DNA of 64,000 nucleotides from Mycolicibacterium sphagni (lineage in GTDB: Bacteria > Actinomycetota > Actinomycetes > Mycobacteriales > Mycobacteriaceae): assembly GCF_013337765.1 (NCBI RefSeq), contig NZ_VBSB01000012.1:186001-250000 (forward strand), given 5' to 3'. Position 1 is the first letter of the stretch; each line of letters begins with the position of its first letter. A program made the translations under genes and the position numbers. Below, piece after piece: positions 1 to 8,666 of this stretch. Under the pieces are notes generated by a model. It worked only from the letters and a program-made list of their open reading frames with translations, searched no databases and was not told the DNA's origin.

Positions 1-528
1 GACCAGAATGCGTTCGACTTCTACCCCTTTCCCGACGACTATCACGTGCAGTGCAACACGCTGTGGGCGATGACCGACTACACCGCCGAGATGGGTGCCA
101 CCCGGGTCGTGCCGGGAAGCCAGGTCGGCGACAAGAAGCCGACCGACTACGCCGACGACGAATGCCTGCAGGCCGAAATGTCGCGCGGTTCGGTGCTCCT
201 CTACTCCGGCAAGATCGTGCACAGCGGCGCCGCCAACCGCAGCGAGAAGGTCCGGCGTGCCATCAACGTCAACTATTGCGTCGGCTGGGTGCGCCAGGAG
301 GAGAACCAATTTCTTTCGGTACCACCCGAAGTCGCACGTACCCTCGATGACGACCTGCTGAAGCTGATCGGCTATCAAGAGGGCGCGTGGGCCATGGGTT
401 ACTTCCGCGACTTCGAGGACCCGCTGCGCGCGATCCGCGGTGACGAGGTGGCCTACGGCTTCGACGCGGCCAAGCTCAACGGCAACGCGGGCAGCGCGTT
501 CGCCGACCAGCTCACCCATAGCGAGTAA
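1..528 (+). CDS. Phytanoyl-CoA dioxygenase (PhyH) family protein, 3' part
   Basis: The reading frame is open from the first base of the window, so the N-terminus lies outside it. The visible 175 residues match the C-terminal half of PhyH-type non-haem Fe(II)/2-oxoglutarate dioxygenases. There is a core strand with LWAMTDYT, the turn GATRVVPGSQ, and the distal metal histidine plus 2-oxoglutarate-binding arginine in VHSGAANRSEKVRRAI. The upstream HxD ligand pair would be before base 1. Such enzymes hydroxylate lipid-like or small organic substrates; the substrate cannot be told. It is followed 44 nt downstream by a dioxygenase gene on the same strand, so the two may be co-transcribed. Confidence 0.85.
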   Translation, partial: DQNAFDFYPFPDDYHVQCNTLWAMTDYTAEMGATRVVPGSQVGDKKPTDYADDECLQAEMSRGSVLLYSGKIVHSGAANRSEKVRRAINVNYCVGWVRQEENQFLSVPPEVARTLDDDLLKLIGYQEGAWAMGYFRDFEDPLRAIRGDEVAYGFDAAKLNGNAGSAFADQLTHSE

Positions 529-572
529 TCGGTCCCGGAACAGAACCTGCCGTCGCGCGGTTAACTAATTCC

Positions 573-1352
573 ATGACCGCACCCATGCCGGCCGCGTTCA
601 TCGGGCACGGCAGCCCGATGAACGCCCTGGAGCACAACCGCTACACGGCGGCGTGGCGCGCGTTCGGGGAGTCCGTGCCGCGGCCGCGGGCGATCCTCGT
701 CGTCAGCGCGCACTGGTACATCAACGCCACCGCCGTCACCGCGATGGCCGTACCGCGAACCATCCACGATTTCTACGGATTTCCCACCGAGCTCTTCGAG
801 GTGCAGTACCCGGCGCCGGGTCTGCCCGAGCTCGCCGACGAGATCGCCGACGTGGTCGAGCCGACCTGGGTGGGCGCCGACGTCGACAGCTGGGGCATCG
901 ACCACGGCACCTGGTCGGTGCTGGTGCACGCGTTCCCGGAGGCGTCGGTGCCGGTGGTGCAGTTGGCCATCAACGCCGAGAAGCCGTTGGAGTACCACCT
1001 TGAGCTGGGCGCCAAGCTCACGACCCTGCGTGAGCGTGGCGTGCTGATCCTGGGTAGCGGCAACATCGTCCACAACCTGGGCGGTATGGATCCGGCGTTG
1101 GGGGACAAGGGTTTCGACTGGGCACACCGCTTCGATGACGACGCCCGCGCACAGCTACTGAATGACCCCGCCGAGGCCGTCCGGCTGCGCGAGCACGCCG
1201 ACTATTCGGCGGCGGTGCCGACAGCGGACCACTTCCTGCCGATGCTGTACTTCGCCGGACTAGCGGCCGTAAGCGGCCAGGGGGTCGGCGTGCTCACCGA
1301 CGGCTATGCGTACGGATCGTTGTCGATGACGTCGTACACGCTGGGGATCTAG
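573..1352 (+). CDS. DODA-type (YgiD-like) extradiol ring-cleavage dioxygenase
   Basis: This 259-residue protein has the length and layout of the class III extradiol dioxygenase family that includes E. coli YgiD (4,5-DOPA dioxygenase). It opens with FIGHGSPM, and the likely metal ligands are His12, His47 (VVSAHWY) and His220 (PTADHF). His111 in GIDHGTW is in the place of the catalytic histidine. The family opens catechol-like rings with a single metal ion and O2; the real substrate here is unknown. Its TAG stop lies inside a palindromic CTAG shared with the convergent thioesterase remnant. The ATG start is the first residue of the conserved N-terminus. Confidence 0.87.
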   Translation: MTAPMPAAFIGHGSPMNALEHNRYTAAWRAFGESVPRPRAILVVSAHWYINATAVTAMAVPRTIHDFYGFPTELFEVQYPAPGLPELADEIADVVEPTWVGADVDSWGIDHGTWSVLVHAFPEASVPVVQLAINAEKPLEYHLELGAKLTTLRERGVLILGSGNIVHNLGGMDPALGDKGFDWAHRFDDDARAQLLNDPAEAVRLREHADYSAAVPTADHFLPMLYFAGLAAVSGQGVGVLTDGYAYGSLSMTSYTLGI

Positions 1353-2099
1353 AAGATCGTCGATGTCTTTCCGTGCGGGTTCTGCCCGTCGGGGAACCGG
1401 CGCAGCAGCGCCTCCTGAACGAACGACGCCACCAGCCGGCCGTCCTCGGTGAACGCATGGCCGCGCCCGTAGGTTCGCCCGCCGCCGGTCGCCTGAGCCT
1501 CGTGATCGATGAGCAACCATTGCCTGGCGTCGAACGCGTCGTGGAAGGTCACGTCCTGGGTCAGCACACCGGTCGACACCTCGGTATGTGCCATCGCCTG
1601 GCCGAGGCCGGCGTGGGGTCGCATCGCGGTGGCGATCAGCCAGCCGTCAGTGGCGGGAGCGAGTAGTGCACGTGCCACCGTGTCGTCGCCGGCCGGCGCC
1701 TCAGGGAAGCGGACCCACAGCTGCAGTGTGGGCGGCCCGGTGAGCGCAGGGTCGGCGATGTCGACGTCGCCGACGACGATGGTCTGCGGGGCCGCCAGCC
1801 AGTGCGGGACAGCTTTCGCGGCATCCGGGGACGCGACGTCGGGCATCGGGATCTGGTAGCGGACCAAATCCGGCTCGGCGACGTCGAGCAGGACCAGCGC
1901 GCGTGCACACAACCGCCTCTCCTGGGTGAATATCACTGTGGCACTGGCGATATTACGCCCCTCGTGCATCGGCTCGACCTGGATATCGACGGGCTGATCG
2001 AGGCGGGCGCCTCTGGGTGAAGTACGGGGCTCGCAATATGCCGTCACCGGCGTCGGTGAGGGTGAATGCCGCGTTCAACTCGTCGCTCAGCGATGTCAC
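1349..2099 (-). pseudogene. Frameshifted, internally deleted TesB-like acyl-CoA thioesterase
   Basis: The downstream frame (from 2047) encodes 232 residues with clear TesB/double-hotdog thioesterase features: RLDQPVDIQVEPMHEGR, a proline-rich linker, and the C-terminal RGHAFTEDGRLVASFVQEAL. The first half of the first hotdog fold is missing. A different frame starting at GTG 2099 reads like the normal N-terminus (MTSLSDELNAAFTLTDAG, then ILRAPYFTQ) and ends in a stop after about 48 codons. GTG 2099 has a TACCGT -10 box 6 nt upstream, so it is the natural leaderless start. The simplest reading is a deletion of roughly 40-50 codons plus a frame change. A product could still be made from GTG 2047, but it would lack half of one domain. 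Confidence 0.68.
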
Positions 2100-2105
2100 G
2101 CAGCG

Positions 2106-2111
2106 ACGGTA
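2106..2111 (-). promoter_or_regulatory. Leaderless -10 box (TACCGT) of the thioesterase remnant
   Basis: TACCGT fits TANNNT and ends 6 nt before GTG 2099, matching the spacing of the other leaderless promoters in this window. It survives although the gene behind it is broken. Confidence 0.5.
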
Positions 2112-2126
2112 TCAGTAGGTTCGCGG

Positions 2127-2648
2127 CTAGCCGATCAGATCGGACCAGAAGTCCACCGTCGGCGTCGGCGGCTGCGACGGGGCGGCCTCGACATGTCCGA
2201 GTTCGCGCTCGACATAGCCGAAAATATCGGTGCCGCAGGAGTTTACGGCGGCTTGATACACCGACAGCACAGGGTGGCTGTGACTGCCCCGGCCCGCGGG
2301 TAGATAGCAATTCGAATGCACCGGCACCAGCTGCGGCACCCGCGCCAGATGATAGTTCGCGCTGCGCAACGCATCCTTGATCCGGGCCGGGCGGACACCC
2401 CAGTCGACACCCCAGAACTCCCGCCACTCGACGGCGAACAGGATTCCCTCGGCCGGGAGTCGTAAGCGCTGTTGCAGACTGCGGCGCGGAGCCTCCCGCC
2501 AATTGGGCCACGAATCCCCAACCGGCAGACCGCACGACAGAAACGCGCGGTGGTCGCCGGCGAATTCGAAACCGAACTCGCCCTCGATACGCGCCAATTC
2601 TTCGTCGGTAAGGCCGGGGGCTATTGTCACCGTGCCGTCGTCGGGCAT
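2127..2648 (-). CDS. SMI1/KNR4 (SUKH)-like protein
   Basis: The 173-residue product starts MPDDGTVTIAPGLTDEELARI, followed by EGEFGFEFAGDHRAFLSCGLPVG. This 'LTdeEl..iE..fgf.Fp.d.r.fL' pattern is typical of the SMI1/KNR4 superfamily, whose bacterial members often serve as immunity proteins against polymorphic toxins or as small regulatory proteins. The C-terminal half has many aromatic residues, as in that family. ATG 2648 was chosen because a TAGGCT -10 box lies exactly 7 nt upstream; longer readings run back into the gene before it. It follows the PGDYG-like gene by 10 nt. No toxin gene is recognisable nearby, so an immunity role is only a possibility. Confidence 0.7.
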   Translation of the reverse strand: MPDDGTVTIAPGLTDEELARIEGEFGFEFAGDHRAFLSCGLPVGDSWPNWREAPRRSLQQRLRLPAEGILFAVEWREFWGVDWGVRPARIKDALRSANYHLARVPQLVPVHSNCYLPAGRGSHSHPVLSVYQAAVNSCGTDIFGYVERELGHVEAAPSQPPTPTVDFWSDLIG

Positions 2649-2655
2649 GCGGCAA

Positions 2656-2661
2656 AGCCTA
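2656..2661 (-). promoter_or_regulatory. Leaderless -10 box (TAGGCT) before the SUKH-like gene
   Basis: TAGGCT is followed by 7 nt and then ATG 2648. Its first three bases are the TAG stop codon of the upstream PGDYG-like gene, so stop and promoter are fused. Confidence 0.55.
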
Positions 2662-3078
2662 ATCCGGAAAGGGCCCGTCATATCGCCGCGCGAACTCATC
2701 GGCGGGGACCGGCCACCGATCGCCATGCTCGCCCAGCACCAACCATTCGCCGGCGGAGGTGGTAACGCGGCCTTCGAGGGTGTCGACGATTTCACCGTCG
2801 CGTGCCGGCCGCGCTCTGACCACGCCGCGTCGTCGCCAGATTCGGCCGCCGAGGTTCTCGTAGCGTGCGCGGAAGATGTCGTCGCGCACCGACCATGTGT
2901 GCCCGCTGGTGGTGTCTTGAACAGCCCAGTCGCCCGCGTTGGCCGTCATGGTTTGTCCGGAGCGAAGTGTCCACGTCCAGTCTTCGGTTCGCTGTTCGGC
3001 GTCGACGGTGCCGATCCGTCGAAACAGCTGCCATTCATCGTCATTGGAGTCATCCGGCGAGTGCGGGGTGGTGTTCAC
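2659..3078 (-). CDS. PGDYG-like small protein with an internal duplication
   Basis: This is a 139-residue protein of unknown function. Two related segments are visible: GDWAVQDTTSGHTWSVRDDIF followed by a RARYE turn, and GEWLVLGEHGDRWPVPADEF followed by ARRYD. Each is a 'GdwlV...G..W.V..d.F..rYe' unit, recalling the PGDYG protein family. The start is uncertain. GTG 3078 precedes the first well-behaved sequence, and an upstream reading to 3159 would add a Cys/Arg-rich leader that does not look coding. No Shine-Dalgarno or -10 box is obvious at GTG 3078. It is probably co-transcribed with the SUKH-like gene 10 nt downstream. Confidence 0.68.
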   Translation of the reverse strand: MNTTPHSPDDSNDDEWQLFRRIGTVDAEQRTEDWTWTLRSGQTMTANAGDWAVQDTTSGHTWSVRDDIFRARYENLGGRIWRRRGVVRARPARDGEIVDTLEGRVTTSAGEWLVLGEHGDRWPVPADEFARRYDGPFPD

Positions 3079-3234
3079 GCGGCAGCGCCGCTCGGACGCG
3101 CTTGTGCCAACGATGCAGACCCCACAGAGTGACTGTAATCGGCACGGTTGTCGGGTCAATGACGAACATGGTTGGGGCCGTATAACGGTCGAACCTGGTT
3201 CTTTCGTCCGAAACTACCTACACGCTGGCATTTC

Positions 3235-3263
3235 TTGACATACCGTGACCTGGTCGTTAATTC
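3235..3263 (+). promoter_or_regulatory. Promoter of the TIR-STAND-WD40 operon
   Basis: A perfect TTGACA -35 hexamer (3235-3240) is followed after 16-17 bp by TTAATT/TAATTC (about 3257-3263). A transcription start near 3270 would give a leader of about 40 nt before ATG 3309, which has a GGGGGTG ribosome-binding site. Unlike most promoters here it is a classical -35/-10 promoter with a leader. Confidence 0.55.
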
Positions 3264-3308
3264 GCCGATGTCGTTCGGGTTGGGTCGAAGTTCGCTGGGG
3301 GTGACGTC

Positions 3309-6300
3309 ATGTCCCGCATCTTCCTCAGTCACTCCAGCGTGGACTCCCGCGAAGCGATCGCGTTGAAGCATTGGCTGATCGAGCAGGATGCTGCGCTACC
3401 CGACGAAATCTTCCTCGACGTCGACCACCACACCGGATTGAAGGCCGGAACGCGGTGGAAGGACGCATTGCGCCAAGCAAACGCACGCTGTGAAGCCGTC
3501 GTATGCCTGTTGTCGCGAAATTGGGAAGCGTCGCACGAGTGCAAGGTGGAATACCGCACCGCGGAGAACCTGAACAAGCAGATCTTCGTTGCTCGGCTGG
3601 AGTCGTCCGCTGGTGACGATCTGACGTTGGAGTGGCAACGTTGCGACCTCTTCGGCGAAGGCCCGACCACGCAGATCGATATCGGTTCCGGACCGCCAGT
3701 AGCCTTCGCGAACGACGGACTGGATCGTCTACGCGAAGGGCTTCGTGGAGCCGGAATCGGTGCCGAGTCCTTTGCCTGGCCACCACGAGATGACCCGGGG
3801 CGGGCTCCGTATCGCGGCTGGGAGCCGTTGGAATCCGCCGACGCGGCAGTGTTCTTCGGGCGGGACGCGCAAATTGTGCGCGCGCTGGATGCCCTGCGCG
3901 GTATGCGGATGTCCGGAGTGAACGCCTGGTTCGTGGTGCTCGGTCCATCAGGGACGGGCAAGTCGTCGTTCCTGCGCGCCGGGCTGCTGCCGCGCCTGCG
4001 GCGAGAGGACCGCCGTTTCGCGGTGCTCGACATCGTTCGTCCCGAGCGCAGCGTGTTGACCGGACAGTCCGGCTTGGCGGTGGCGATCTGCGCGGGACGG
4101 CGAACGTTCGGGCTGACCAAGCCCAGCCTGGGTGAGATCAAGAAGGCCTGCCTCGGCGGCGATGTTGACCGAGTGGCGGCTTGGCTCAACGAGATTCGCG
4201 ATGAAGCCGCAGCGCGGCTGTTGGAACGCGGGAATGACGAGGACGCGCCGGTGGCGCCGACACTGTTGCTGCCGCTGGATCAAGCCGAAGAGCTGTTCTC
4301 CGCCGATGCGGGCGAGCAAGCCGACGAGTTCTTGCGACTGCTGGAAGGTGTTGGGCGTCAGCTCAACACGGCACAGGCCGGCCTGGTGGTGACGGCCACC
4401 ATTCGCACCGACCGATACGAGCTGATGCAGACGCATCCGGCGATGGCCGAGGTCGGCACTGTGCTGTTCGACGAACTCAAACCCATGCCGCCCACCGAGT
4501 TCAAGGAGGTGATCACCGGGCCGGCGCAGCGCTCGACTGATGCGGGACAGCCCGTGAAGGTGGCCCCGGATCTGGTTGAACGCTTGTTGCTCGACGCCGC
4601 GGATGGCGCTGACACACTTCCTATCTTGGCGCTGACACTGTCCCGGCTCTATACCGATTACGGCGATACGGGAGAGCTGAGCCTCGAGCACTATCAAGCG
4701 CTCGGCGGGATGCACCGAGTCGTGCAAACCGAGATCGACGAGGTGCTGGCTGCCCATCCGCAGCAACAGGAGGAAGAACTCGAAGCGCTGCGCGCGGCGT
4801 TCATCCCGTGGCTGGCCACGATCAACCCCAACAACGATCAGCCCATGCGGCGGGTGGCGCGCTGGTCAGACCTGCCCGAAGCGAGCCGCCCCCTCGTCGA
4901 TGCGCTGGTGGCAAAACGGCTGATGCTGAAAGATACCCGCGACGGGCAGACCGTCGTCGAGGTGGCATTGGAGAGCTTGCTGCGGCAATGGGATGAACTC
5001 GCCGACTGGCTGCGTGAAGAGCGGCAAGACCTCAAGGACGCCGACGACCTCGAACACTATGCCCACGCGTGGGAGGCCAATGACCGTGATCCGGCCTGGC
5101 TGCTGGAAGGCAGGCGGCTCGACGAAGCGGTTGCGCTCCTGGACAAGCCCGGTTTTCACGAGCGACTCGCCCGCGCCGGCGAATACCTTGGCGCCTCAAG
5201 CGAACGCGAGGAACACCGCCGCGCGGCCGAGGAGCACCAACGGGAAGCGGAACTGCACGCCGCGCAGGAGCGGGCCGAGCATGCTCAGGAGAAGCAAGTC
5301 ATCGCCGAGGCGCATTCTGCGGTGCTGCGCAAGAGGTCTCGAGTGCTGCGTGTCGTCGTCGCGGGCACGGCAACCGTCGCGGTCCTGGCGATAGCAGCGT
5401 CAGTGTGGGCCACATCGGCACACAGTCAGGCGCAGGCCCGGTTCCGGCAAGCGACGGCAGCCAGATTGGAATCCGAAGCCCAGGGCATGCTCGAGCAGGT
5501 TCGCCCTGGGGGTGACCAACGGGCACTACAACAGGTGCTCGCGGCCAGACTGATCGACAACGACCCGAACGACGACGCAATCTACAGCGCTGCCGTCACC
5601 CGGCACGACCTCGTGAAGATCATTCCCGCCGGCTCTCCGGTATACAGCGTGGCCTTCAGCCCTGACGGGAGCCGCATCGTCAGTGCCAGTGATGACCACC
5701 TGGTGCGGGTGTGGGACAGGGTGAGCGGCAATCTTGTCGGTCAACCCTTGGCCGGGTTGACGGACGCGGCGTTCAGCGTCACGTACAGTCCCGATGGCCA
5801 GCGGCTGGCCGCAGCCAGCGAGCAGTCCGTTCTGCTGTGGCGCACAGATGCCACTTCGGGTGGCGGTACACCCATGCAGGTCGCCGCAACCAACGTCAAG
5901 CAGGTGATCTTCAGCCCCGATGGGCACCGGCTCGCCACCGGGTCCTCAGACGGAACGATTCGGTTGTGGGATGCGAACACCGGCGCGCAGCTGGCGCAAG
6001 TTCTCGTCGGCCCCGAGGATGCGGTCAATTCGATCGCATTCAGCCCCGACGGGAATCGCATCGCCTCGGGCACCAAGGACAAAACGGTGCGGCTGTGGGA
6101 TAGCAAGGCTCTCACGCCCATCGGCGAACCCCTGACCGGGCACAAAGACGAGGTCACCGCCGTGGCCTTCAGCCCCGACGGGCACCGGCTGGCATCGGGG
6201 TCCAAAGACAAGAACCTGTATCTCTGGGATGCGGATGCCCGCCGGCCGATCGTCGGTCCGATGGTTGGTCACGACGACGTCATCCATGAAATCGCCTTCA

Positions 6301-7511
6301 GTCCCGACGGGCGGATGCTCGCGTCGGCCGGTGGCGACAACGTCGTGTGGATGTGGGATGCCGGGACGGGTACGGCTGTCGGTAAACCGTTGACCGGACA
6401 CGAGTTTGACGTCTACAGCCTCGCGTTCAGCCCCGACAGCCGCTACATCGTCACCGGCAGCTACGACCAGTCCGTTCGGCTGTGGGATGTCGGCGACATG
6501 ATTCTGGCCGGGCAGGGCGAGTTGTGGGCCGTGGCGCTGAGCCCGGATGGCAGGTTGATCGCCAGCGGTGGTGACGACGGGTCGGTGCGCCTGTGGGACA
6601 CGCAGTCCGGTCTGCTCGTCGGCGCACCGCTTCCTGGCACACCTAAGCAAGCGGTTGAGGCCGTCGCGTTCAGCCCCGACGGTCGGCGGGTGGCCGAGGG
6701 CGGCGATGACAGGACCATCCGTATCTGGGACACGAAGACCGGAAAGCTGGTGGGCCGCCCACTCATCGGCCACACAGACCTGGTCTGGACCATTGGCTTC
6801 AGCCCGGACGGGTCCAAGCTGGTATCCGGCAGTGCGGATCGAACGATCCGGATCTGGGATGTCGATTCCGGTGCGCCAGTGGGCAATCCGATCACCGGAC
6901 ACACCAATGACGTCTACGGGGTGGCCTACAGCCCCGACGGGTCGCGCATCGTATCGGGCAGTGTCGATCGGACGATTCGGTTGTGGGACGCCAACACCGG
7001 TGCGCAGATCGGGAAGCCGATCACCGGCCACACGAATACGGTCGACAGTGTCGCCTACAGCCCGGACGGAAAGCGAATCGTCTCCGGCGCCAGCGACGGC
7101 CTCGTGCGGCAGTGGGATGCCGATACCGGTGCACCCATCGGCAAGCCCCTCATCGGCCATACCGACGCGGTCGGCTCAGTGGTGTACGGACAGCAGGGCC
7201 AGTTGATCGTCTCCGGAGGCTACGAGGGGGATGTGCGGTTGTGGGATGCGGCATCTGGGAGGCCCATCGGTGCACCGCTGCAAGGGCACGCCGCCCTCGT
7301 CGTGGGCGTCGCGATCAATTCCGAGCACCACCTGGTGGTGTCAGCCGGTGACGACGGAGCTTTGCGCTTGTGGTCCACCGAGGCCAGTGCCGGAGACCTG
7401 TGTTCCAAACTGACCACGAACATGAGTCGCGCACAGTGGAACGACTGGGTGTCGCCCGACATCGACTACATGACCACCTGCCCTGGCCTTCCCATGGCCA
7501 CGGACCAATAG
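3309..7511 (+). CDS. TIR domain / nSTAND NTPase / TM / 14 WD40 repeats, putative defence sensor
   Basis: The 1400 residues read as an ordered multidomain protein. Residues 1-150 are a TIR domain (RIFLSHSS start; DEIFLD; CxxE motif with Cys78 and Glu81 at the place of the NAD-hydrolase glutamate). Residues about 178-560 are a STAND NTPase with Walker A GPSGTGKSS (212-220), Walker B LLLPLDQAEELF (319-330) and ATIRTDRYE (363-371). Residues about 630-676 are an Ala/Glu-rich coiled coil. Residues 678-699 are one transmembrane helix preceded by RKRSR. Residues about 774-1360 hold 14 WD40 repeats (FSPDG...RLWD), enough for two seven-bladed propellers. STAND proteins oligomerise on ligand binding; TIR domains of this kind cleave NAD+ or make cyclic ADP-ribose signals. 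The positive-inside rule would put TIR-STAND in the cytoplasm and the propellers outside. It is followed 12 nt later by a patatin gene. Confidence 0.9.
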   Translation: MSRIFLSHSSVDSREAIALKHWLIEQDAALPDEIFLDVDHHTGLKAGTRWKDALRQANARCEAVVCLLSRNWEASHECKVEYRTAENLNKQIFVARLESSAGDDLTLEWQRCDLFGEGPTTQIDIGSGPPVAFANDGLDRLREGLRGAGIGAESFAWPPRDDPGRAPYRGWEPLESADAAVFFGRDAQIVRALDALRGMRMSGVNAWFVVLGPSGTGKSSFLRAGLLPRLRREDRRFAVLDIVRPERSVLTGQSGLAVAICAGRRTFGLTKPSLGEIKKACLGGDVDRVAAWLNEIRDEAAARLLERGNDEDAPVAPTLLLPLDQAEELFSADAGEQADEFLRLLEGVGRQLNTAQAGLVVTATIRTDRYELMQTHPAMAEVGTVLFDELKPMPPTEFKEVITGPAQRSTDAGQPVKVAPDLVERLLLDAADGADTLPILALTLSRLYTDYGDTGELSLEHYQALGGMHRVVQTEIDEVLAAHPQQQEEELEALRAAFIPWLATINPNNDQPMRRVARWSDLPEASRPLVDALVAKRLMLKDTRDGQTVVEVALESLLRQWDELADWLREERQDLKDADDLEHYAHAWEANDRDPAWLLEGRRLDEAVALLDKPGFHERLARAGEYLGASSEREEHRRAAEEHQREAELHAAQERAEHAQEKQVIAEAHSAVLRKRSRVLRVVVAGTATVAVLAIAASVWATSAHSQAQARFRQATAARLESEAQGMLEQVRPGGDQRALQQVLAARLIDNDPNDDAIYSAAVTRHDLVKIIPAGSPVYSVAFSPDGSRIVSASDDHLVRVWDRVSGNLVGQPLAGLTDAAFSVTYSPDGQRLAAASEQSVLLWRTDATSGGGTPMQVAATNVKQVIFSPDGHRLATGSSDGTIRLWDANTGAQLAQVLVGPEDAVNSIAFSPDGNRIASGTKDKTVRLWDSKALTPIGEPLTGHKDEVTAVAFSPDGHRLASGSKDKNLYLWDADARRPIVGPMVGHDDVIHEIAFSPDGRMLASAGGDNVVWMWDAGTGTAVGKPLTGHEFDVYSLAFSPDSRYIVTGSYDQSVRLWDVGDMILAGQGELWAVALSPDGRLIASGGDDGSVRLWDTQSGLLVGAPLPGTPKQAVEAVAFSPDGRRVAEGGDDRTIRIWDTKTGKLVGRPLIGHTDLVWTIGFSPDGSKLVSGSADRTIRIWDVDSGAPVGNPITGHTNDVYGVAYSPDGSRIVSGSVDRTIRLWDANTGAQIGKPITGHTNTVDSVAYSPDGKRIVSGASDGLVRQWDADTGAPIGKPLIGHTDAVGSVVYGQQGQLIVSGGYEGDVRLWDAASGRPIGAPLQGHAALVVGVAINSEHHLVVSAGDDGALRLWSTEASAGDLCSKLTTNMSRAQWNDWVSPDIDYMTTCPGLPMATDQ

Positions 7512-7523
7512 TGGCCGGGCGTC

Positions 7524-8666
7524 ATGGCCTATAAGACTCTCGATGACCACCTGTTCGGCGACGGCCCAAAACGCATGCTCTCCTTGGACGGTGGCGGTGT
7601 CCGGGGTGCGCTGAGCCTCGGCTATTTGGCCCGGGTCGAAGACATCCTGCGGAAACGGGTCGACAACGATCCTGATTTCCGGCTGTGCGACTACTTCGAT
7701 CTGATCGGAGGCACCTCGACCGGCTCCATCATCGCCGCGGGTCTGGCCATGGGCATGTCCGTCGAGGAACTGATCAACGTCTACCACACGCTCGGGGTCG
7801 ACGTGTTCGAGCAGAGCCTTCTTCGGTTCGGGGTGCTCGGTGCGAAGTTCCCCAAAGAGCCACTGATGCGGGCGCTATCCACGTTCTTCAAGGACGAAAC
7901 GCTGGGCAGCAAGAAGTTGCGGACCGGTTTGATGGTGATGACCAAACGTCTCGACACGGGCAGTCCCTGGCTGCTGCACAATAATCCGCGCGGCAAGTTT
8001 TATGACGGGCCCGACGGCGCTGGCAATCGAAACTTACTGATCCGCAATGTCATCCGTGCCAGCACGGCTGCGCCGCACTACTTCGAACCGGAACTGTTGA
8101 AGGTATCCCCGCATGTCATGGGCGCCTTTGTCGACGGCGGGATCAGCCCGTACAACAATCCGTCGATGCAACTGCTGATGATGGGCACCTGCAGCGGCTA
8201 CGGGCTGGAGTGGCCATACGGTGAGGACCGATTGTTGCTGGTCTCGGTGGGAACAGGATTTCGCCCCGCGTCCGTCGCGGCCGCCGATGTCGTGAAGATG
8301 CCGGCGATCAAGCTGGCCGCCGAGTCGGTCGTGTCAATCATGCAGGATGCCAACTGGCTGGGCCAGGCTGTGCTGCAATGGATGTCGCGCAGCCCGACCG
8401 CGTGGGAGATCGATGCTGAAGTCGGTGACCTGAGCTCTGACGTACTCGGGGGTGGGCCGGCGATGATGTCGTATTTGCGCTACGAGCTCTGCCTGGAACC
8501 ACACTGGCTGTCGAAAAACCTTGGCATCGAACGTAGTGACCGCCAATGTGACGCGCTCTACACGATGGATAACGCGAAGAACCTTCCAGAGTTGACGCGC
8601 CTGGGTCGAGCTGCGTCGAAGGTTCAGATGGAGCCTGCGCACTTTCCCGCGAGCTTTGACATCTAG
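7524..8666 (+). CDS. Patatin-like phospholipase
   Basis: This 380-residue protein has all patatin hallmarks. The oxyanion loop is GGGVRG (23-28), the nucleophile elbow is GTSTG (63-67, Ser65), and the catalytic Asp204 is in the DGG motif of FVDGGISPYNNP. Patatins hydrolyse acyl esters of membrane phospholipids. Several bacterial immune systems use one as the suicidal effector, for example CapV in CBASS, where it is activated by a cyclic nucleotide. No CD-NTase is present here; instead the gene follows the TIR-STAND-WD40 gene by 12 nt and is almost surely in its operon. Its TAG stop is part of the palindrome CTAG shared with the convergent TrkA_N-RyR gene. Confidence 0.92.
   Translation: MAYKTLDDHLFGDGPKRMLSLDGGGVRGALSLGYLARVEDILRKRVDNDPDFRLCDYFDLIGGTSTGSIIAAGLAMGMSVEELINVYHTLGVDVFEQSLLRFGVLGAKFPKEPLMRALSTFFKDETLGSKKLRTGLMVMTKRLDTGSPWLLHNNPRGKFYDGPDGAGNRNLLIRNVIRASTAAPHYFEPELLKVSPHVMGAFVDGGISPYNNPSMQLLMMGTCSGYGLEWPYGEDRLLLVSVGTGFRPASVAAADVVKMPAIKLAAESVVSIMQDANWLGQAVLQWMSRSPTAWEIDAEVGDLSSDVLGGGPAMMSYLRYELCLEPHWLSKNLGIERSDRQCDALYTMDNAKNLPELTRLGRAASKVQMEPAHFPASFDI

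Noticed and set aside
3309..4000. TIR-STAND-WD40 gene as a transposon or phage part
   Set aside because: No transposase, integrase, direct repeat or tRNA end could be seen around it, though one just outside the window cannot be excluded.
5640..7380. Strong short-period repetition (about 120-130 bp) that might look like a repeat array or CRISPR
   Set aside because: It translates into 14 WD40 repeats in one open frame; the DNA units differ and have no identical direct repeats with unique spacers.
7524..8666. The patatin gene as CapV of a CBASS system
   Set aside because: No CD-NTase (OAS-like) gene or Cap2/Cap3 lies nearby; the gene is linked instead to a TIR-STAND-WD40 gene.
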